From: Curvibacter soli
GTDB lineage: Bacteria; Pseudomonadota; Gammaproteobacteria; Burkholderiales; Burkholderiaceae_C
Length of the DNA: 64,000 bases
Direction: 5' to 3'
NCBI RefSeq assembly: GCF_029211125.1
Contig: NZ_JARGEN010000029.1
Span: 17,271-81,270 of the forward strand
Shown here: positions 28,613 through 39,506 of the stretch, piece by piece
Layout of the letters: each line of letters opens with the position of its first letter
Numbering within the stretch: the stretch's first letter is position 1
Notes under the pieces: generated by a model
The model's input: only the letters and a program-made list of their open reading frames with translations
Databases searched by the model: none
What the model was told of the DNA's origin: nothing
Position numbers and translations under genes: made by a program

Positions 28613-29461
28613 ATGCGCACGACACCCGCCCTTCCCGCCGACATCTCCATCGCCTTCATCGGCGGCGGCAACATGGCCAGCGCCATCATCGGCGGGCTCG
28701 CCGGCCAGGGCCTGCCCGCCGCGCGCATCGTGGTGGTCGAGCCCTCGGACGAGGCGCGCGCACGGCTGGCGCAGCAGTTCGGCATCGCGGCCCATGCGTG
28801 CGCCGACGCGGCCGGCACGGCGCTCGGCGGCTGCGCCGTGGCCGTCTGGGCCGTCAAGCCCCAGACCTTCCACGAAGCCGCCACCGCCGCCGCGCCGCAC
28901 GTGGCGCGGGCGCTGCACCTGAGCGTGGCCGCGGGCATACCGAGCGGCAGCATCGCGCGCTGGCTCGGCACCGAGCGCATCGTGCGCGCCATGCCCAACA
29001 CGCCCGCGCTGGTGGGCCAGGGCATGACCGGCCTGTTCGCCCGCGCCGGCGCCGACGCCGCCGACCGCGCGCTGGTGGAGCGCCTGCTCGGCCCCACGGG
29101 CGCGCTGCTGTGGGTGGATGAGGAGCGCCTGCTGGACGCGGTGACGGCGCTGTCGGGCTCGGGCCCGGCCTATGTGTTCTACGTGATCGAGGCGCTGGCG
29201 CAGGCCGGCGTGGACATGGGCCTGGCGCCGCAGCAGGCGCACCGGCTGGCCGTGGGCACGTTCGTGGGCGCGTCGGCCCTGGCCGCGGCGTCCGACGAGC
29301 CGCCCGCCGTGCTGCGCCAGCGCGTCACCTCCAAGGGCGGCACCACCCATGCCGCCATCACCGCGCTCGAAGCGGCCCAGGTCAAGCAGCAGTTCGTGGC
29401 CGCCATCCGCGCCGCCGAGCGCCGCGCGCAAGAGCTGGGGCAGGAGTTCGGGGCCGACTGA
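28613..29461 (+). CDS. proC: Pyrroline-5-carboxylate reductase
   Basis: 282-aa enzyme, last step of proline synthesis (NAD(P)H). The Rossmann motif is IAFIGGGNMASAIIGGL. VRAMPNTPALVGQGMTGL and the C-terminal LRQRVTSKGGTTHAAI signature are present. The gene follows the phytase-like gene after 41 bases. It converges with ubiA. Confidence 0.95.
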   Translation: MRTTPALPADISIAFIGGGNMASAIIGGLAGQGLPAARIVVVEPSDEARARLAQQFGIAAHACADAAGTALGGCAVAVWAVKPQTFHEAATAAAPHVARALHLSVAAGIPSGSIARWLGTERIVRAMPNTPALVGQGMTGLFARAGADAADRALVERLLGPTGALLWVDEERLLDAVTALSGSGPAYVFYVIEALAQAGVDMGLAPQQAHRLAVGTFVGASALAAASDEPPAVLRQRVTSKGGTTHAAITALEAAQVKQQFVAAIRAAERRAQELGQEFGAD

Positions 29462-29488
29462 AGGCGGATGCGGCGGGGGGATTTCCAT

Positions 29489-29506
29489 ATACTCCCCCCC
29501 ATCATA
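29489..29506. promoter_or_regulatory. TACT-C7 motif resembling a metal-repressor operator
   Basis: TATACTCCCCCCCATCAT resembles the TACT-G6-N-AGTA type of site used by RcnR/DmeR-like Ni/Co repressors. No efflux gene is adjacent. Identification rests on the motif only. Confidence 0.3.
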
Positions 29507-29541
29507 TCAGCCACCGCAATAAATCCGGGCGGCGCACATGC

Positions 29542-29558
29542 ATACTCCCCAGGAGTAT
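29542..29558. promoter_or_regulatory. Palindrome ATACTCCCCAGGAGTAT next to ubiA stop
   Basis: A near-perfect inverted repeat that shares ATACTCCCC with the motif 50 bases away. It could be a second operator of the same type or, with ubiA, a weak terminator stem; there is no T-tract. Confidence 0.35.
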
Positions 29559-30457
29559 CAGCGCATTGCATACCCCAGCACGATGCCGGCGAAAACCGTG
29601 GCGCCCAGCCAGTGGTTCTGCGCAAAGGCGGTGAAGCAGCCCTCCCGCGTGCGCGTGCGGATCAGCCGCCAATGCCACGCCACCTGCGCCAGCGCCGCCG
29701 CGATGGCCAGCCAGAAAGCAGCGCCCAGCGCCTGCCCCGCCAGCGCCGCGGCCCAGATGCCGAGGAACAGCAGGTAGAAGCACAGGATGGCCGCCACGTC
29801 GAAACGGCCCAGCGTGATGGCCGAGGTCCGGATGCCGATCAGCAGGTCGTCGTCGCGGTCCACCATGGCGTACTCGGTGTCGTAGGCCAGCACCCAGAAC
29901 AGGTTGCCCAGCACCAGCCACGGCGCCGGCCACGGCACCTCGCCGCGCACCGCCGTGAATGCCATTGGAATGCCCATGCTGAAGGCCACGCCCAGCACTG
30001 CCTGCGGCATGGCGAGAAAGCGCTTGGCGAACGGATAGAGGATGGCGACGGCCAGCGCGGGCAGCGACCAGAGGATGGTGGGCAGGTTGGTGGTGAGCAC
30101 CAGCGCGAAGGCCGCCAGCGCCAGCGCCGCGCCCACGGCCAGCGCCTCCCGCACCGGCACCGCGCCGGTCGTCACGGGACGCTGGGCGGTGCGCTTCACG
30201 TGGCGGTCGAAATCGCGGTCGGCAACGTCGTTCACGCAGCAGCCCGCGCTGCGCATGAGGATGGTGCCGGCCACGAACACCGCCAGCAGGTGCCAGCCCG
30301 GAAACCCGCCCGCCGCCACCCACAGCGCCGCCAGCGTGGGCCACAGCAGCACCAGCCAGCCCGCGGGGCGGCTCCAGCGCACCAGGTCGAGGTAGAGCGC
30401 GAGCCTGCCCCCCGCGCCGGCCCACCGCGCGTGGCCGCCGCTCGATCGGCGCCTCAC
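29558..30457 (-). CDS. ubiA: 4-hydroxybenzoate polyprenyltransferase
   Basis: 299-aa membrane enzyme of ubiquinone synthesis; attaches the polyprenyl chain to 4-hydroxybenzoate. Eight to nine hydrophobic helices. The first Asp-rich motif is [19 protein letters not shown] and the second [12 protein letters not shown]. There is no ATG in the conserved N-terminus. The GTG at 30457 overlaps the dps stop (GTGA) and is taken as start, implying translational coupling to dps. Confidence 0.92.
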   Translation of the reverse strand: MRRRSSGGHARWAGAGGRLALYLDLVRWSRPAGWLVLLWPTLAALWVAAGGFPGWHLLAVFVAGTILMRSAGCCVNDVADRDFDRHVKRTAQRPVTTGAVPVREALAVGAALALAAFALVLTTNLPTILWSLPALAVAILYPFAKRFLAMPQAVLGVAFSMGIPMAFTAVRGEVPWPAPWLVLGNLFWVLAYDTEYAMVDRDDDLLIGIRTSAITLGRFDVAAILCFYLLFLGIWAAALAGQALGAAFWLAIAAALAQVAWHWRLIRTRTREGCFTAFAQNHWLGATVFAGIVLGYAMR

Positions 30458-30948
30458 TCTTCCAGCAGCGAGCGCAGCATCCAGGCCGTCTGCTCGTGTA
30501 CCGTCAGGCGCTGCGTCAGCAGGTCGGCCGTGGGCTCGTCGCCGGCCTTGTCGGCCTGGGAAAACAGCTCGCGCGCCGTGCGCGCCACGGCCTCGTGGCC
30601 CTTGACGAGGATGCGCACCATCTCCAGCGCCTTGGGCGGGTGGCCCGGCACGTCGGGTACGCTGGCGAGCTTGCCGAAGTCGGCATAGGAGCCCGGCGCG
30701 AAGTGGCCCAGCGAGCGGATGCGCTCGGCGATCGGGTCCACCGCGTTCCACAGCTCGGTGTACTGCGCCATGAACATGGTGTGCAGCGTGTTGAACATCG
30801 GACCCGTCACGTTCCAGTGGAAGTTGTGGGTGGTGAGGTAGAGCGTGTAGGTGTCGGCCAGCAGGTGCGACAGTCCTTTGGCGATGGCGGCGCGGTCTTT
30901 CTCGCCGATGCCGATGTTGATGGATGGGGCTGCGGTGGTCTTGGTCAT
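30454..30948 (-). CDS. dps: Dps-family DNA-binding ferritin
   Basis: 164 aa, forms dodecamers that oxidise and store iron with peroxide and shield DNA. Ferroxidase-site residues lie in [20 protein letters not shown] and [28 protein letters not shown] precedes the ATG at 30948. It is directly downstream of oxyR, consistent with peroxide control, and upstream of ubiA. Confidence 0.92.
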   Translation of the reverse strand: MTKTTAAPSINIGIGEKDRAAIAKGLSHLLADTYTLYLTTHNFHWNVTGPMFNTLHTMFMAQYTELWNAVDPIAERIRSLGHFAPGSYADFGKLASVPDVPGHPPKALEMVRILVKGHEAVARTARELFSQADKAGDEPTADLLTQRLTVHEQTAWMLRSLLEE

Positions 30949-31066
30949 GGTGCTTCTCTCCTTGCGCGTTGCGCGTTGCGCGGCTCGGTGGTGTGGAAAA
31001 ACGGTACGCCGGCGGCCCGGCGGCCCGGCGGCCATGGCCCCATGGTAGCGGGCCCGCGCACAGGCG

Positions 31067-32026
31067 TCACGACAGGCGCTCGACGCCGGGCAATTCGCAC
31101 GCATAGATGGCGTTGCGCAGCGCGGCGATGGCCTCGTAGCGCGTGAAGCTGCGCCGCCAGGCCAGCACCACGCGGCGCGTGGGCGGCTCGCCCTCGAACG
31201 GCAGGTACTTGACGAAGGCGCCGTCGTCGTGCCTTGCGGTGCGGCGCGGGCGGGGCTCCAGCGCCCCGTGCGGCACCGACAGGCGCGGCACCACGGTCAC
31301 GCCCATGCCGGCGGCCACCATGTGCTTGATGGTCTCCAGCGACGAGCCCTCGAAGCTCTTGCGGATGCCCTCGGCGTTGCTGGAAAAGCGCGCGAACTCG
31401 GGGCAGACGTCCAGCACGTGGTCGCGAAAGCAGTGGCCGGTGCCCAGCAGCAGCATGGTCTCGCTTTTCAGCTCTTCGGCGCTGATGGCCTTGCGCGCGG
31501 CCAGCGGGTGCTGGCGGGGCGCGGCGACCATGAAGGGCTCGTCGTACAGCGGCGCCACGGCCAGGCCGGCGTCGGGAAAGGGCTCGGCCATGATGGCGCA
31601 GTCGATCTCGCCGGTGCGCAGCATCTCCAGCAGCTTGACGGTGAAGTTCTCCTGCAGCATCAGCGGCATCTGCGGCGTGCGGGCAATGGTCTGGCGCACC
31701 AGGTCGGGCAGCAGGTAGGGGCCGATGGTGTAGATGACGCCGAGCGTGAGCGGGCCCGAGAGCGGGTCCTTGCCGCGCTTGGCGATCTCGCGGATGCCGG
31801 CGGCCTGCTCCAGCACGCTCTGGGCCTGGCGCACGATCTCCCCGCCCAGCGCGGTGACGGCCACCTCGCCGGCGCTGCGCTCGAACAGCTTGACCTCCAG
31901 CTCGTCCTCCAGCTTCTTGACCGCCACCGACAGCGTGGGCTGCGAGACGTAGCAGGCGTCCGCCGCGCGGCCAAAGTGCTTCTCGCGCGCGACGGCGACG
32001 ATGTATTTGAGTTCGGTGAGGGTCAT
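31067..32026 (-). CDS. oxyR: Hydrogen peroxide-inducible transcriptional activator OxyR
   Basis: 319-aa LysR-type regulator. The N-terminal helix-turn-helix is [29 protein letters not shown]. The sensing cysteines fall at residues 199 and 208 ([17 protein letters not shown]), the same numbers as in Escherichia coli, so the disulfide switch should be intact. It is followed by dps after 118 bases and preceded by recG. Confidence 0.93.
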   Translation of the reverse strand: MTLTELKYIVAVAREKHFGRAADACYVSQPTLSVAVKKLEDELEVKLFERSAGEVAVTALGGEIVRQAQSVLEQAAGIREIAKRGKDPLSGPLTLGVIYTIGPYLLPDLVRQTIARTPQMPLMLQENFTVKLLEMLRTGEIDCAIMAEPFPDAGLAVAPLYDEPFMVAAPRQHPLAARKAISAEELKSETMLLLGTGHCFRDHVLDVCPEFARFSSNAEGIRKSFEGSSLETIKHMVAAGMGVTVVPRLSVPHGALEPRPRRTARHDDGAFVKYLPFEGEPPTRRVVLAWRRSFTRYEAIAALRNAIYACELPGVERLS

Positions 32027-32055
32027 GCGGTCAGAACGTGTTTACGTTCATGCTC

Positions 32056-34245
32056 TCAGGCTTTCAGGTATTCCGATTTTCCACCCAGCCAGCGCTCCAC
32101 GTGGCGGCGCGCCAGCTCGGGGTGGGCGTCGAGCATGCGCGGGGCCAGCGCGCGCGCCCATTCCAGCAGGGCGGTGTCGGTCGCCAGGTCGGCGAAGCGC
32201 AGCAGCGGCGCGCCCGACTGGCGCGCGCCGAGGAATTCGCCGGGGCCGCGGATGGCCAGGTCGCGCCGGGCGATCTCGAAGCCGTCGCCGGTCTCGGCCA
32301 TGGCCCTCAGGCGCTCGCGCGCGGTCTCGCCCAGCCGGCCCGCGTCGCCCGTGGAATACAGCAGCACGCAGGCCGAGGCCGCCGCGCCGCGCCCCACGCG
32401 CCCGCGCAACTGGTGCAACTGGCTGAGGCCGAAGCGCTCGGCATGCTCGATGACCATCAGCGAGGCGTTGGGCACGTCCACGCCCACCTCGATGACCGTG
32501 GTGCTGACCAGCACGCCCATGCGCCCCTCGGTGAACTGCGCCATCACGGCCTTCTTCTCGGCGGCCGGCATGCGCGAATGCAGCAGGCCGACCGTCACGC
32601 CCGGCAATGCCTCGGCCAACGCGGCATGGGTGGCGGTGGCGTTGACCAGGTCGACCGCCTCGCTCTCCTCGATCAGCGGGCAGACCCAGTAGACCTGCCG
32701 GCCCTGCGCCAACTGCCCGGCGATGCGCGCCACCACCTCGTCGCGCCGGCTGTCGGCCACCAGCCTGGTGACCACGGGCGTGCGGCCCGGGGGCAGCTCG
32801 TCGAGGGTGGAGACGTCGAGGTCGGCGTAGTAGCTCATCGCCAGCGTGCGCGGGATGGGGGTGGCGCTCATCATCAGCAGGTGCGGCTCGGAAACGGACG
32901 CCCCCCACGCTCGGCCGCCACGCGGGTCGCTGCCCCCCGAGGGAGCTGCATCGCCTTGGGGCGGTCCGGCGGCGAGGCCTTCGCGCATCTTGGCGCGCAA
33001 GGCCAGCCGCTGCGCCACGCCGAAGCGGTGCTGCTCGTCGATGACGGCCAGCGCCAGCCGGCGAAAGCGCACCTGCTGCTCGATGACGGCGTGCGTGCCG
33101 ACCACCAGTGCGGCCTCGCCGCTTTCCACCAGCGCCAGCATTTCGGCGCGCTCCTTCTTTTTCTGCCCCCCTGCCAGCCAGGCCACGCGCTGCCCGCGCC
33201 GCGCCAGCAGCGGCTCCAGCCAGCCCGTGAGCTTGCCGAAATGCTGCTGGGCCAGGATCTCGGTGGGCGCCATCAGCGCGCACTGCCAGCCCGCGTCGAT
33301 GCACAGCGTTGCGGCCAGCGCCGCCACCACGGTCTTGCCCGCGCCCACGTCGCCCTGCAGCAGGCGGTGCATGGGCACGGGGCGCGCCAGGTCGCGGGCG
33401 ATCTCCTCGCCCACGCGGCGCTGCGCGGCAGTCAGCGCGAACGGCAGCGCCGCCAGCAACTGCTCGTGCAGCGCCTGCGCGCCGCGGCCCGCCTGTGCCT
33501 GCAAGGGCGGCGCGCGCAGCCGGGCGCGCTCGCGCTTGGACTGCAGTTGCGAGAGCTGCTGCGCCAGCAGTTCCTCGGCCTTCAGGCGCTGCCAGGCCGG
33601 GTGGCTGCGATCCTCCAGCGCGGCCAGCGCCACGTCGGGCGCGGGGTGGTGCAAAAAATATAGCGCATCCCGCAGGCTCCATAAGCGCTGGAGGCCGTTT
33701 TGACCATGAAGAACCGTAGGGGGCGGCGCGTCCGACGGCAGGGTTTCGGCGAGGTCGGCGTGCTCCAGCCCGCTCTGCACCGCGCGGCGCAGGTAGGCCT
33801 GCGGCAGTTGCGCCACCGTGGGATAGACGGGCGTGAGCGCCTCGGGCAGCGGGCCGCCGGCGGGCTGGAAGGCGGGGTGCAGCATCTGCCGGCCCGCCAA
33901 GCCGCTGCGCATCTCGCCGCGCACGCGCACCTGCGCGCCCTCGGCCAGCGCCTTCAGGTGCGAGGGGTAGAAGGTGAAGAAGCGCAGCTCCAGCGTGTCG
34001 CTGCCGTCGTCGAGCAGCACGCGCAGTTGCCGCCGCGCGCCGGGCATGATCTCGCTGTGCAGCACGGTGCCCTCGACCTGCACCGCCTCGCCGTCGCGCG
34101 TGTCGGCGATGCGGCGGATGCGGGTTTCGTCCTCGTAGCGCAGCGGCAGGTGCAGCGCCAGGTCGATGTCGCGCGCCAGCCCCATCTTGAGCAGGGCCCG
34201 GCGGGCGGGGGACAGGGCGGTCTTCGCGGGCGCGGCGGCGGACAT
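32056..34245 (-). CDS. recG: ATP-dependent DNA helicase RecG
   Basis: 729-aa replication-fork reversal helicase. Wedge/OB domain in residues about 1-200, Walker [13 protein letters not shown] box (VIDEQHRFG) and motif [12 protein letters not shown] in the helicase core, motif [11 protein letters not shown]. It is longer than usual because two repeats are read in frame: a family C repeat encoding about residues 181-198 and a GC-rich repeat encoding about 423-450 ([18 protein letters not shown]). Both lie in places that can be expected to be loops. The start at 34245 is the family start; the longer frame is not coding. Confidence 0.93.
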   Translation of the reverse strand: MSAAAPAKTALSPARRALLKMGLARDIDLALHLPLRYEDETRIRRIADTRDGEAVQVEGTVLHSEIMPGARRQLRVLLDDGSDTLELRFFTFYPSHLKALAEGAQVRVRGEMRSGLAGRQMLHPAFQPAGGPLPEALTPVYPTVAQLPQAYLRRAVQSGLEHADLAETLPSDAPPPTVLHGQNGLQRLWSLRDALYFLHHPAPDVALAALEDRSHPAWQRLKAEELLAQQLSQLQSKRERARLRAPPLQAQAGRGAQALHEQLLAALPFALTAAQRRVGEEIARDLARPVPMHRLLQGDVGAGKTVVAALAATLCIDAGWQCALMAPTEILAQQHFGKLTGWLEPLLARRGQRVAWLAGGQKKKERAEMLALVESGEAALVVGTHAVIEQQVRFRRLALAVIDEQHRFGVAQRLALRAKMREGLAAGPPQGDAAPSGGSDPRGGRAWGASVSEPHLLMMSATPIPRTLAMSYYADLDVSTLDELPPGRTPVVTRLVADSRRDEVVARIAGQLAQGRQVYWVCPLIEESEAVDLVNATATHAALAEALPGVTVGLLHSRMPAAEKKAVMAQFTEGRMGVLVSTTVIEVGVDVPNASLMVIEHAERFGLSQLHQLRGRVGRGAAASACVLLYSTGDAGRLGETARERLRAMAETGDGFEIARRDLAIRGPGEFLGARQSGAPLLRFADLATDTALLEWARALAPRMLDAHPELARRHVERWLGGKSEYLKA
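32895..32976. repeat. GC-rich repeat read in frame within recG
   Basis: Contains ACGCCCCCCACGCTCGGC, GCTGCCCCCCGAGGGAGC and CCTTGGGGCGGTCCGGCGG. This resembles a dispersed intergenic repeat I recall from Comamonadaceae genomes. It interrupts the conserved helicase sequence between MREGL and [15 protein letters not shown]. Confidence 0.55.
33651..33703. repeat. Family C palindromic repeat inside recG, copy 5
   Basis: TATAGCGCATCCCGCAGGCTCC and ATAAGCGCTGGAGGCCGTTTTG form the palindrome. It encodes [18 protein letters not shown] in RecG. Confidence 0.65.
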
Positions 34246-34348
34246 GGGAGAATTCTGCCTTCGTTGGCAGCCCCGGGCCTCGCCCGCGCGGCCCACCCTG
34301 CCCCTCCACCTCTTTTCTTGGTACGGACGCGTCCCGTCCTCAAGCCCC

Positions 34349-35440
34349 ATGCATTCTTCCGCCCCCGAGGCCCTGCGCCTGCCCTTGCCCGAGGCCGCCC
34401 GCCGTTTCACGCTGTCCGACTTCGACTTCGCCCTCCCCCCCGAACGCATCGCCCAGCACCCGGCGCCCGAACGCAGCGCCTCGCGGCTGCTCGACGGCAC
34501 CGGCGCGCCGCCGGTGGACCGCATCTTCCGCGACCTGCCCGCGCTGCTGGCGCCGGGCGACCTGCTGGTGTTCAACGACACCAAGGTGGTGAAGGCCCGG
34601 CTGTATGGCGAAAAGCCCACCGGCGGCAAGGTCGAGCTGCTCATCGAGCGGGTGCTGCAGGGCCGGGAGGTCGCGGCACACATGAAGGTCAGCAAGAAAC
34701 CGCCCGCGGGCACGGTGCTGGCCATGGACGGCGGCTTCACCGCCACGCTGCTGGGCCGCTGGCCCGACGCCGACGGGCCGCTGTTTCGCTTCGCCTTCAG
34801 CGCCGACGCCTACGCGCTGATGGAGGCGCACGGCCATGTGCCGCTGCCGCCCTACATCACGCATGCCGATGGCGAGGAGGACGCGCGCCGCTACCAGACC
34901 GTGTTCGCCCGCCAGCCCGGCGCCGTGGCCGCGCCCACCGCCGCGCTGCACTTCGACGCCGCCGTGCTGGCCGCGCTGGAGGCGCGCGGCGTGCGGCGCG
35001 CCAGCGTCACCCTGCACGTGGGCGCGGGCACCTTCCAGCCGGTGAAGACCGAGAACATCGCCGAGCACCGCATGCACAGCGAGCGCTACGACGTGCCTGC
35101 CGCAACGCAGCAAGCCATTGCCGACACCCGCGCGCGCGGCGCCCGCGTGGTGGCCGTGGGCACGACCACCGTGCGCACGCTGGAATCCTGGGCCGCCAGC
35201 GGCGTGGCGCACGGCGACACGGCGATCTTCATCACGCCGGGCTTCGGCTTTCGCGTGGCGGACCTGCTGGTCACCAACTTCCACCTGCCCAAAAGCACGC
35301 TGATGCTGCTGGTCTGCGCCTTCGCGGGGCATGCGCGCGTGATGGCGCTGTACCGGCATGCGATCGCGCAACGGTACCGGTTTTTCAGCTATGGCGACGC
35401 GATGTTGCTGGCGCGGCGGCCCTGGGGTGATGCAGGATAA
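34349..35440 (+). CDS. queA: S-adenosylmethionine:tRNA ribosyltransferase-isomerase
   Basis: 363 aa; transfers the ribosyl part of SAM to 7-aminomethyl-7-deazaguanine in tRNA, a queuosine step. Motifs: [51 protein letters not shown] and the C-terminal [22 protein letters not shown]. It is divergent from recG (about 100 bases between) and upstream of tgt with one gene in between. Confidence 0.95.
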   Translation: MHSSAPEALRLPLPEAARRFTLSDFDFALPPERIAQHPAPERSASRLLDGTGAPPVDRIFRDLPALLAPGDLLVFNDTKVVKARLYGEKPTGGKVELLIERVLQGREVAAHMKVSKKPPAGTVLAMDGGFTATLLGRWPDADGPLFRFAFSADAYALMEAHGHVPLPPYITHADGEEDARRYQTVFARQPGAVAAPTAALHFDAAVLAALEARGVRRASVTLHVGAGTFQPVKTENIAEHRMHSERYDVPAATQQAIADTRARGARVVAVGTTTVRTLESWAASGVAHGDTAIFITPGFGFRVADLLVTNFHLPKSTLMLLVCAFAGHARVMALYRHAIAQRYRFFSYGDAMLLARRPWGDAG

Positions 35441-35515
35441 TCGCTCGTTTCCAATGCCCACGGCCTTCTGTAACGGCCATGCGCGCGGCCCACGTTCCAC
35501 ATCGGCCTTACTTCC

Positions 35516-36835
35516 ATGAACAATACCGCGACCCCGACGGACCCCTTCATCCAACGGCTTTTCAGCATCCGCGACCAAATCGCGCGTGGGGAACTGCCCG
35601 CTGCGGCCCAGGCACTCAACGAGGCGCAGAAGGTATCGCCAGGCGACCCACGCCTCTTCATCCTGGGCACGCTCATGGCGGAGAAGAGCGGCAACGCCAA
35701 GGGTGCGCAGGAGATCGCGCGCCGCGCCGTGGCCGCCGCCCCCCGGTGGAGTGTGGCCGTGATCGAGCTGGCGCTGCTGCTGGCACGCCAGAACCAGTTC
35801 AAGGAAGCGCTGGAACAGGCCCACCGCGCCGTGGACCTCGCCCCCAACGACCCCAATATGCTGATGCATGGCGTGGACATCGCACACCGCGCGCAACATC
35901 CGGAGCAGGCACTGCAGTGGCTGCGCCGCGCCGACGCACTGGTACCGGGCAATCTCAGGATCCAGCATCTCATTGCGCAAGACCTTGCCGCAACGGGCCA
36001 GCGGGCCCAGGCATTGGACGCACTGACCGCCCTGCATGAGGCGCACCCCGAGAACGCCGATATCCTGCTCGACGCGACCAAGGCCGCCATCTCTTTGCAG
36101 AAGAAACGCGTATCGCAAACGCTAGCGCGCCGGCTTGTGGCGCTTGCGCCCGACAATGAAGAATACAAATTCTGGCAGCAGATCGCACAAGGCAAGACAC
36201 CCGCGACCCAGATTGCGGGCGATGTAACGGCGCTGTTCGACCAGTTCGCCGAAAAATTCGACCAGCACCTTGTCCGCGGGCTCCAATACCAGATGCCGCG
36301 CGTCATCGCCGAGCGCATCAAGGTGCGCTATCCAGGTCTGAAACTCAATGTGCTGGACCTTGGCTGCGGGACGGGATTGCTGGGCGTGTGCCTTGGCCGT
36401 ATCGATGGCGCACTGGTTGGCGTGGATTTGTCCATGAAGATGATCGAGCAGGCGGCACGGCATGGGGTTTACGACCGCTTCCACAACGTAAACCTGCTGG
36501 ATGCACTGCAGGCGACCCCTGACAGCCTGTACGAAGTCATCACCGCCGCGGACGTGTTCATCTACGTCGGCGACCTCAGTCAAGCCATCCCGAACGCCTG
36601 CCGGATTCTCGTCCCCGGTGGCCGGTTGATGTTTTCGTGTGAAGCCGCGACGGACGACGAAGCGGACTACGTGCTTCATGCCGACAACATGCGCTACGCG
36701 CACAAGGCCAGCCATGTGCAGGCGCTGTGCAAGGCTGCGGGTTTCGACGACGTGTTGATAGAGGCCACGGATCTGCGGCTGGAAAAGGGCCAGCCGGTCA
36801 AAGGGTTCATTGTCGAGGCGCACAAGCCGCTCTGA
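35516..36835 (+). CDS. TPR-repeat SAM-dependent methyltransferase
   Basis: 439 aa. Residues about 1-200 are tetratricopeptide-like helical repeats (AVDLAPNDPNMLMHGVDIAHRA, LRRADALVPGN). The C-terminal half is a class I methyltransferase with VLDLGCGTGLLGVCLG and DLSMKMIEQA. Target unknown. It sits between queA and tgt and ends 12 bases before tgt, so all three are probably cotranscribed. Base composition is somewhat less GC-rich than its neighbours, which might indicate acquisition. Confidence 0.8.
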   Translation: MNNTATPTDPFIQRLFSIRDQIARGELPAAAQALNEAQKVSPGDPRLFILGTLMAEKSGNAKGAQEIARRAVAAAPRWSVAVIELALLLARQNQFKEALEQAHRAVDLAPNDPNMLMHGVDIAHRAQHPEQALQWLRRADALVPGNLRIQHLIAQDLAATGQRAQALDALTALHEAHPENADILLDATKAAISLQKKRVSQTLARRLVALAPDNEEYKFWQQIAQGKTPATQIAGDVTALFDQFAEKFDQHLVRGLQYQMPRVIAERIKVRYPGLKLNVLDLGCGTGLLGVCLGRIDGALVGVDLSMKMIEQAARHGVYDRFHNVNLLDALQATPDSLYEVITAADVFIYVGDLSQAIPNACRILVPGGRLMFSCEAATDDEADYVLHADNMRYAHKASHVQALCKAAGFDDVLIEATDLRLEKGQPVKGFIVEAHKPL

Positions 36836-38020
<1,185 letters not shown>

Positions 38021-38032
38021 GCAAGCCGATTT

Positions 38033-38776
38033 TCAGTTCTCCAGCGCTACGCCGGGCGCGTCATGGCTGTGCCGTGCCAGATACACCTCGTGCAGCGTGA
38101 TCTTGCGCACCTCGGCCTTGCTGCCGCCGATGTGCGCAGTCAACAGCCGGCAGGCTTCGTCGCCGCGTTTTGCCAGCACCGCGCGCAGGATGCGGGCATG
38201 CTCCTCGTAGGTTGCGTCCACACGCGGGCGCTTGGTGAAGTCAAGCCGGCGGATGATGCGGATGCGCTCGGTCACATCGCGGTGCACGCGCGCCATTTCG
38301 GCGTTGCCTGCGGCAACCACCAGCGTGCAGTGGAACTCTTCATCCCAAGCGCCCACCTGCACCATATCCTGGCTGCGCTCGCTCTCATCAATCAACCAGA
38401 TGGACGACAGGCCGTCGAGCGCCGCACGGTCAACGCCCGGCGCGGGCGCGCACAGCCGCCGCACGGCCTCGGTTTCAAGCACCGTGCGCAGGTCGTAGAG
38501 CTGGTCGAACTGGTCGAAGTCGAATGGCAGCACGCGCCAGCCGCTGCGGTAGAGCACCTCGACGAAACCCTCCTGCTGAAGCCGGTAGAGCGCCTGGCGC
38601 ACGGGTGTGCGCGATACAGACAGCCGCTCACAGATCTCGCCCTCGGTGAAGCGATCTCCGGGCACGAGGCGGAAGTCGGCGATGTCCCGCTTGAGCAGTT
38701 CGTACACGCCCTCGGCGCGGGAGCGGCGCGCGGCGGGCGGCGCGGCGGCAGGCGGCGGGGAAACAACAGAAGGCAT
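38033..38776 (-). CDS. GntR-family regulator, FCD subfamily
   Basis: 247 aa. The winged helix is VYELLKRDIADFRLVPGDRFTEGEICERLSVSRTPVRQALYRLQQEGFVEV. The C-terminal all-helical FCD ligand domain has the metal-binding-type residues D-x-x-F-H (WDEEFHCTLV) and later His residues (EEHARILRAV, LLTAHIGGSK). It is the last gene of the 8-gene BMP operon and the likely regulator of the urea-oligomer cluster (inference). Candidate operators are described at 46215 and 52947. Confidence 0.85.
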   Translation of the reverse strand: MPSVVSPPPAAAPPAARRSRAEGVYELLKRDIADFRLVPGDRFTEGEICERLSVSRTPVRQALYRLQQEGFVEVLYRSGWRVLPFDFDQFDQLYDLRTVLETEAVRRLCAPAPGVDRAALDGLSSIWLIDESERSQDMVQVGAWDEEFHCTLVVAAGNAEMARVHRDVTERIRIIRRLDFTKRPRVDATYEEHARILRAVLAKRGDEACRLLTAHIGGSKAEVRKITLHEVYLARHSHDAPGVALEN

Positions 38777-38799
38777 GGATTTGGTCACGGTCTCCGATA

Positions 38800-39483
38800 T
38801 TAGAGCGTGTTGCGCCCCGGCAAACCCGCCAATGCCCGCAGCAAGGCCGCCGATGGTGCCGTCCAACCCACGATGCCGCCCTGTGCGCGCACCATCTCCA
38901 GCGTACTGGCCTTGAAGGCTGGAAAGTAGCTCTCGGTGCAATCCTCCAGCAGCAGGCATTCGTAGCCACGGTCGTTGGCCTCGCGCATGGAGGTCTGCAC
39001 GCAGACTTCGGTGGTCACCCCGCCCAACAGCAGATGCGTGATGCGACGCGCCTGCAGCCATTCGTGCAAGCCCGTGGCGTAGAAGGCGCCCTTGCCGGGT
39101 TTGTCGATCACCCGCTCGCCCGGCATGGGCGCCAGCGCGTCGATGATCTGGTTGCCCGGCTCGCCCGCGACAAGGATGCGCCCCATCGGCCCGACGTCGC
39201 CGATGCGCAGGCTGGGGTTGCCACGGTTGCGCTTGGCGGGCGGGCAGTCCGACAGGTCGGGCTGGTGCGCCTCGCGCGTGTGCACCACCGCGCCGCCCAC
39301 CTGGCGCCATGCGGCCAGCACGGCCTGCATGGCTGGCACGATGGCCTCGAGCAGGCGCACGTCGTTGCCCAGCGCCGCGCCAAAACCGCCGGGCTCGATG
39401 AAGTCGCGTTGCATGTCGATCAGCACCAGCGCCGTGTGTGCCGTATCGAACACATAGGGGAAGGGGTTGGCATCCATCTGCAT
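38800..39483 (-). CDS. Isochorismatase-family cysteine hydrolase, proposed triuret hydrolase-like
   Basis: 227-aa hydrolase. The catalytic triad of the family is complete: Asp23 (LIDMQRDF), Lys128 (IDKPGKGAF), Cys161 (GVTTEVCVQ). It is clearly a paralogue of the biuret hydrolase gene three positions upstream in this operon, sharing HTRE-HxPDLSD, GPxGRILxxGEPG and PGKGxFYAT, but lacks the N-terminal [10 protein letters not shown] segment and has its own [11 protein letters not shown] loop. In the described triuret pathway a BiuH paralogue (TrtA) deaminates triuret to carboxybiuret. The co-occurrence of biuH, atzE/G/H and atzF makes that the best guess here, but a guanylurea- or other ureide-hydrolase is possible. 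Confidence 0.6.
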   Translation of the reverse strand: MQMDANPFPYVFDTAHTALVLIDMQRDFIEPGGFGAALGNDVRLLEAIVPAMQAVLAAWRQVGGAVVHTREAHQPDLSDCPPAKRNRGNPSLRIGDVGPMGRILVAGEPGNQIIDALAPMPGERVIDKPGKGAFYATGLHEWLQARRITHLLLGGVTTEVCVQTSMREANDRGYECLLLEDCTESYFPAFKASTLEMVRAQGGIVGWTAPSAALLRALAGLPGRNTL

Positions 39484-39506
39484 GGTGTTTCTCGTTGGTT
39501 GCGGTG

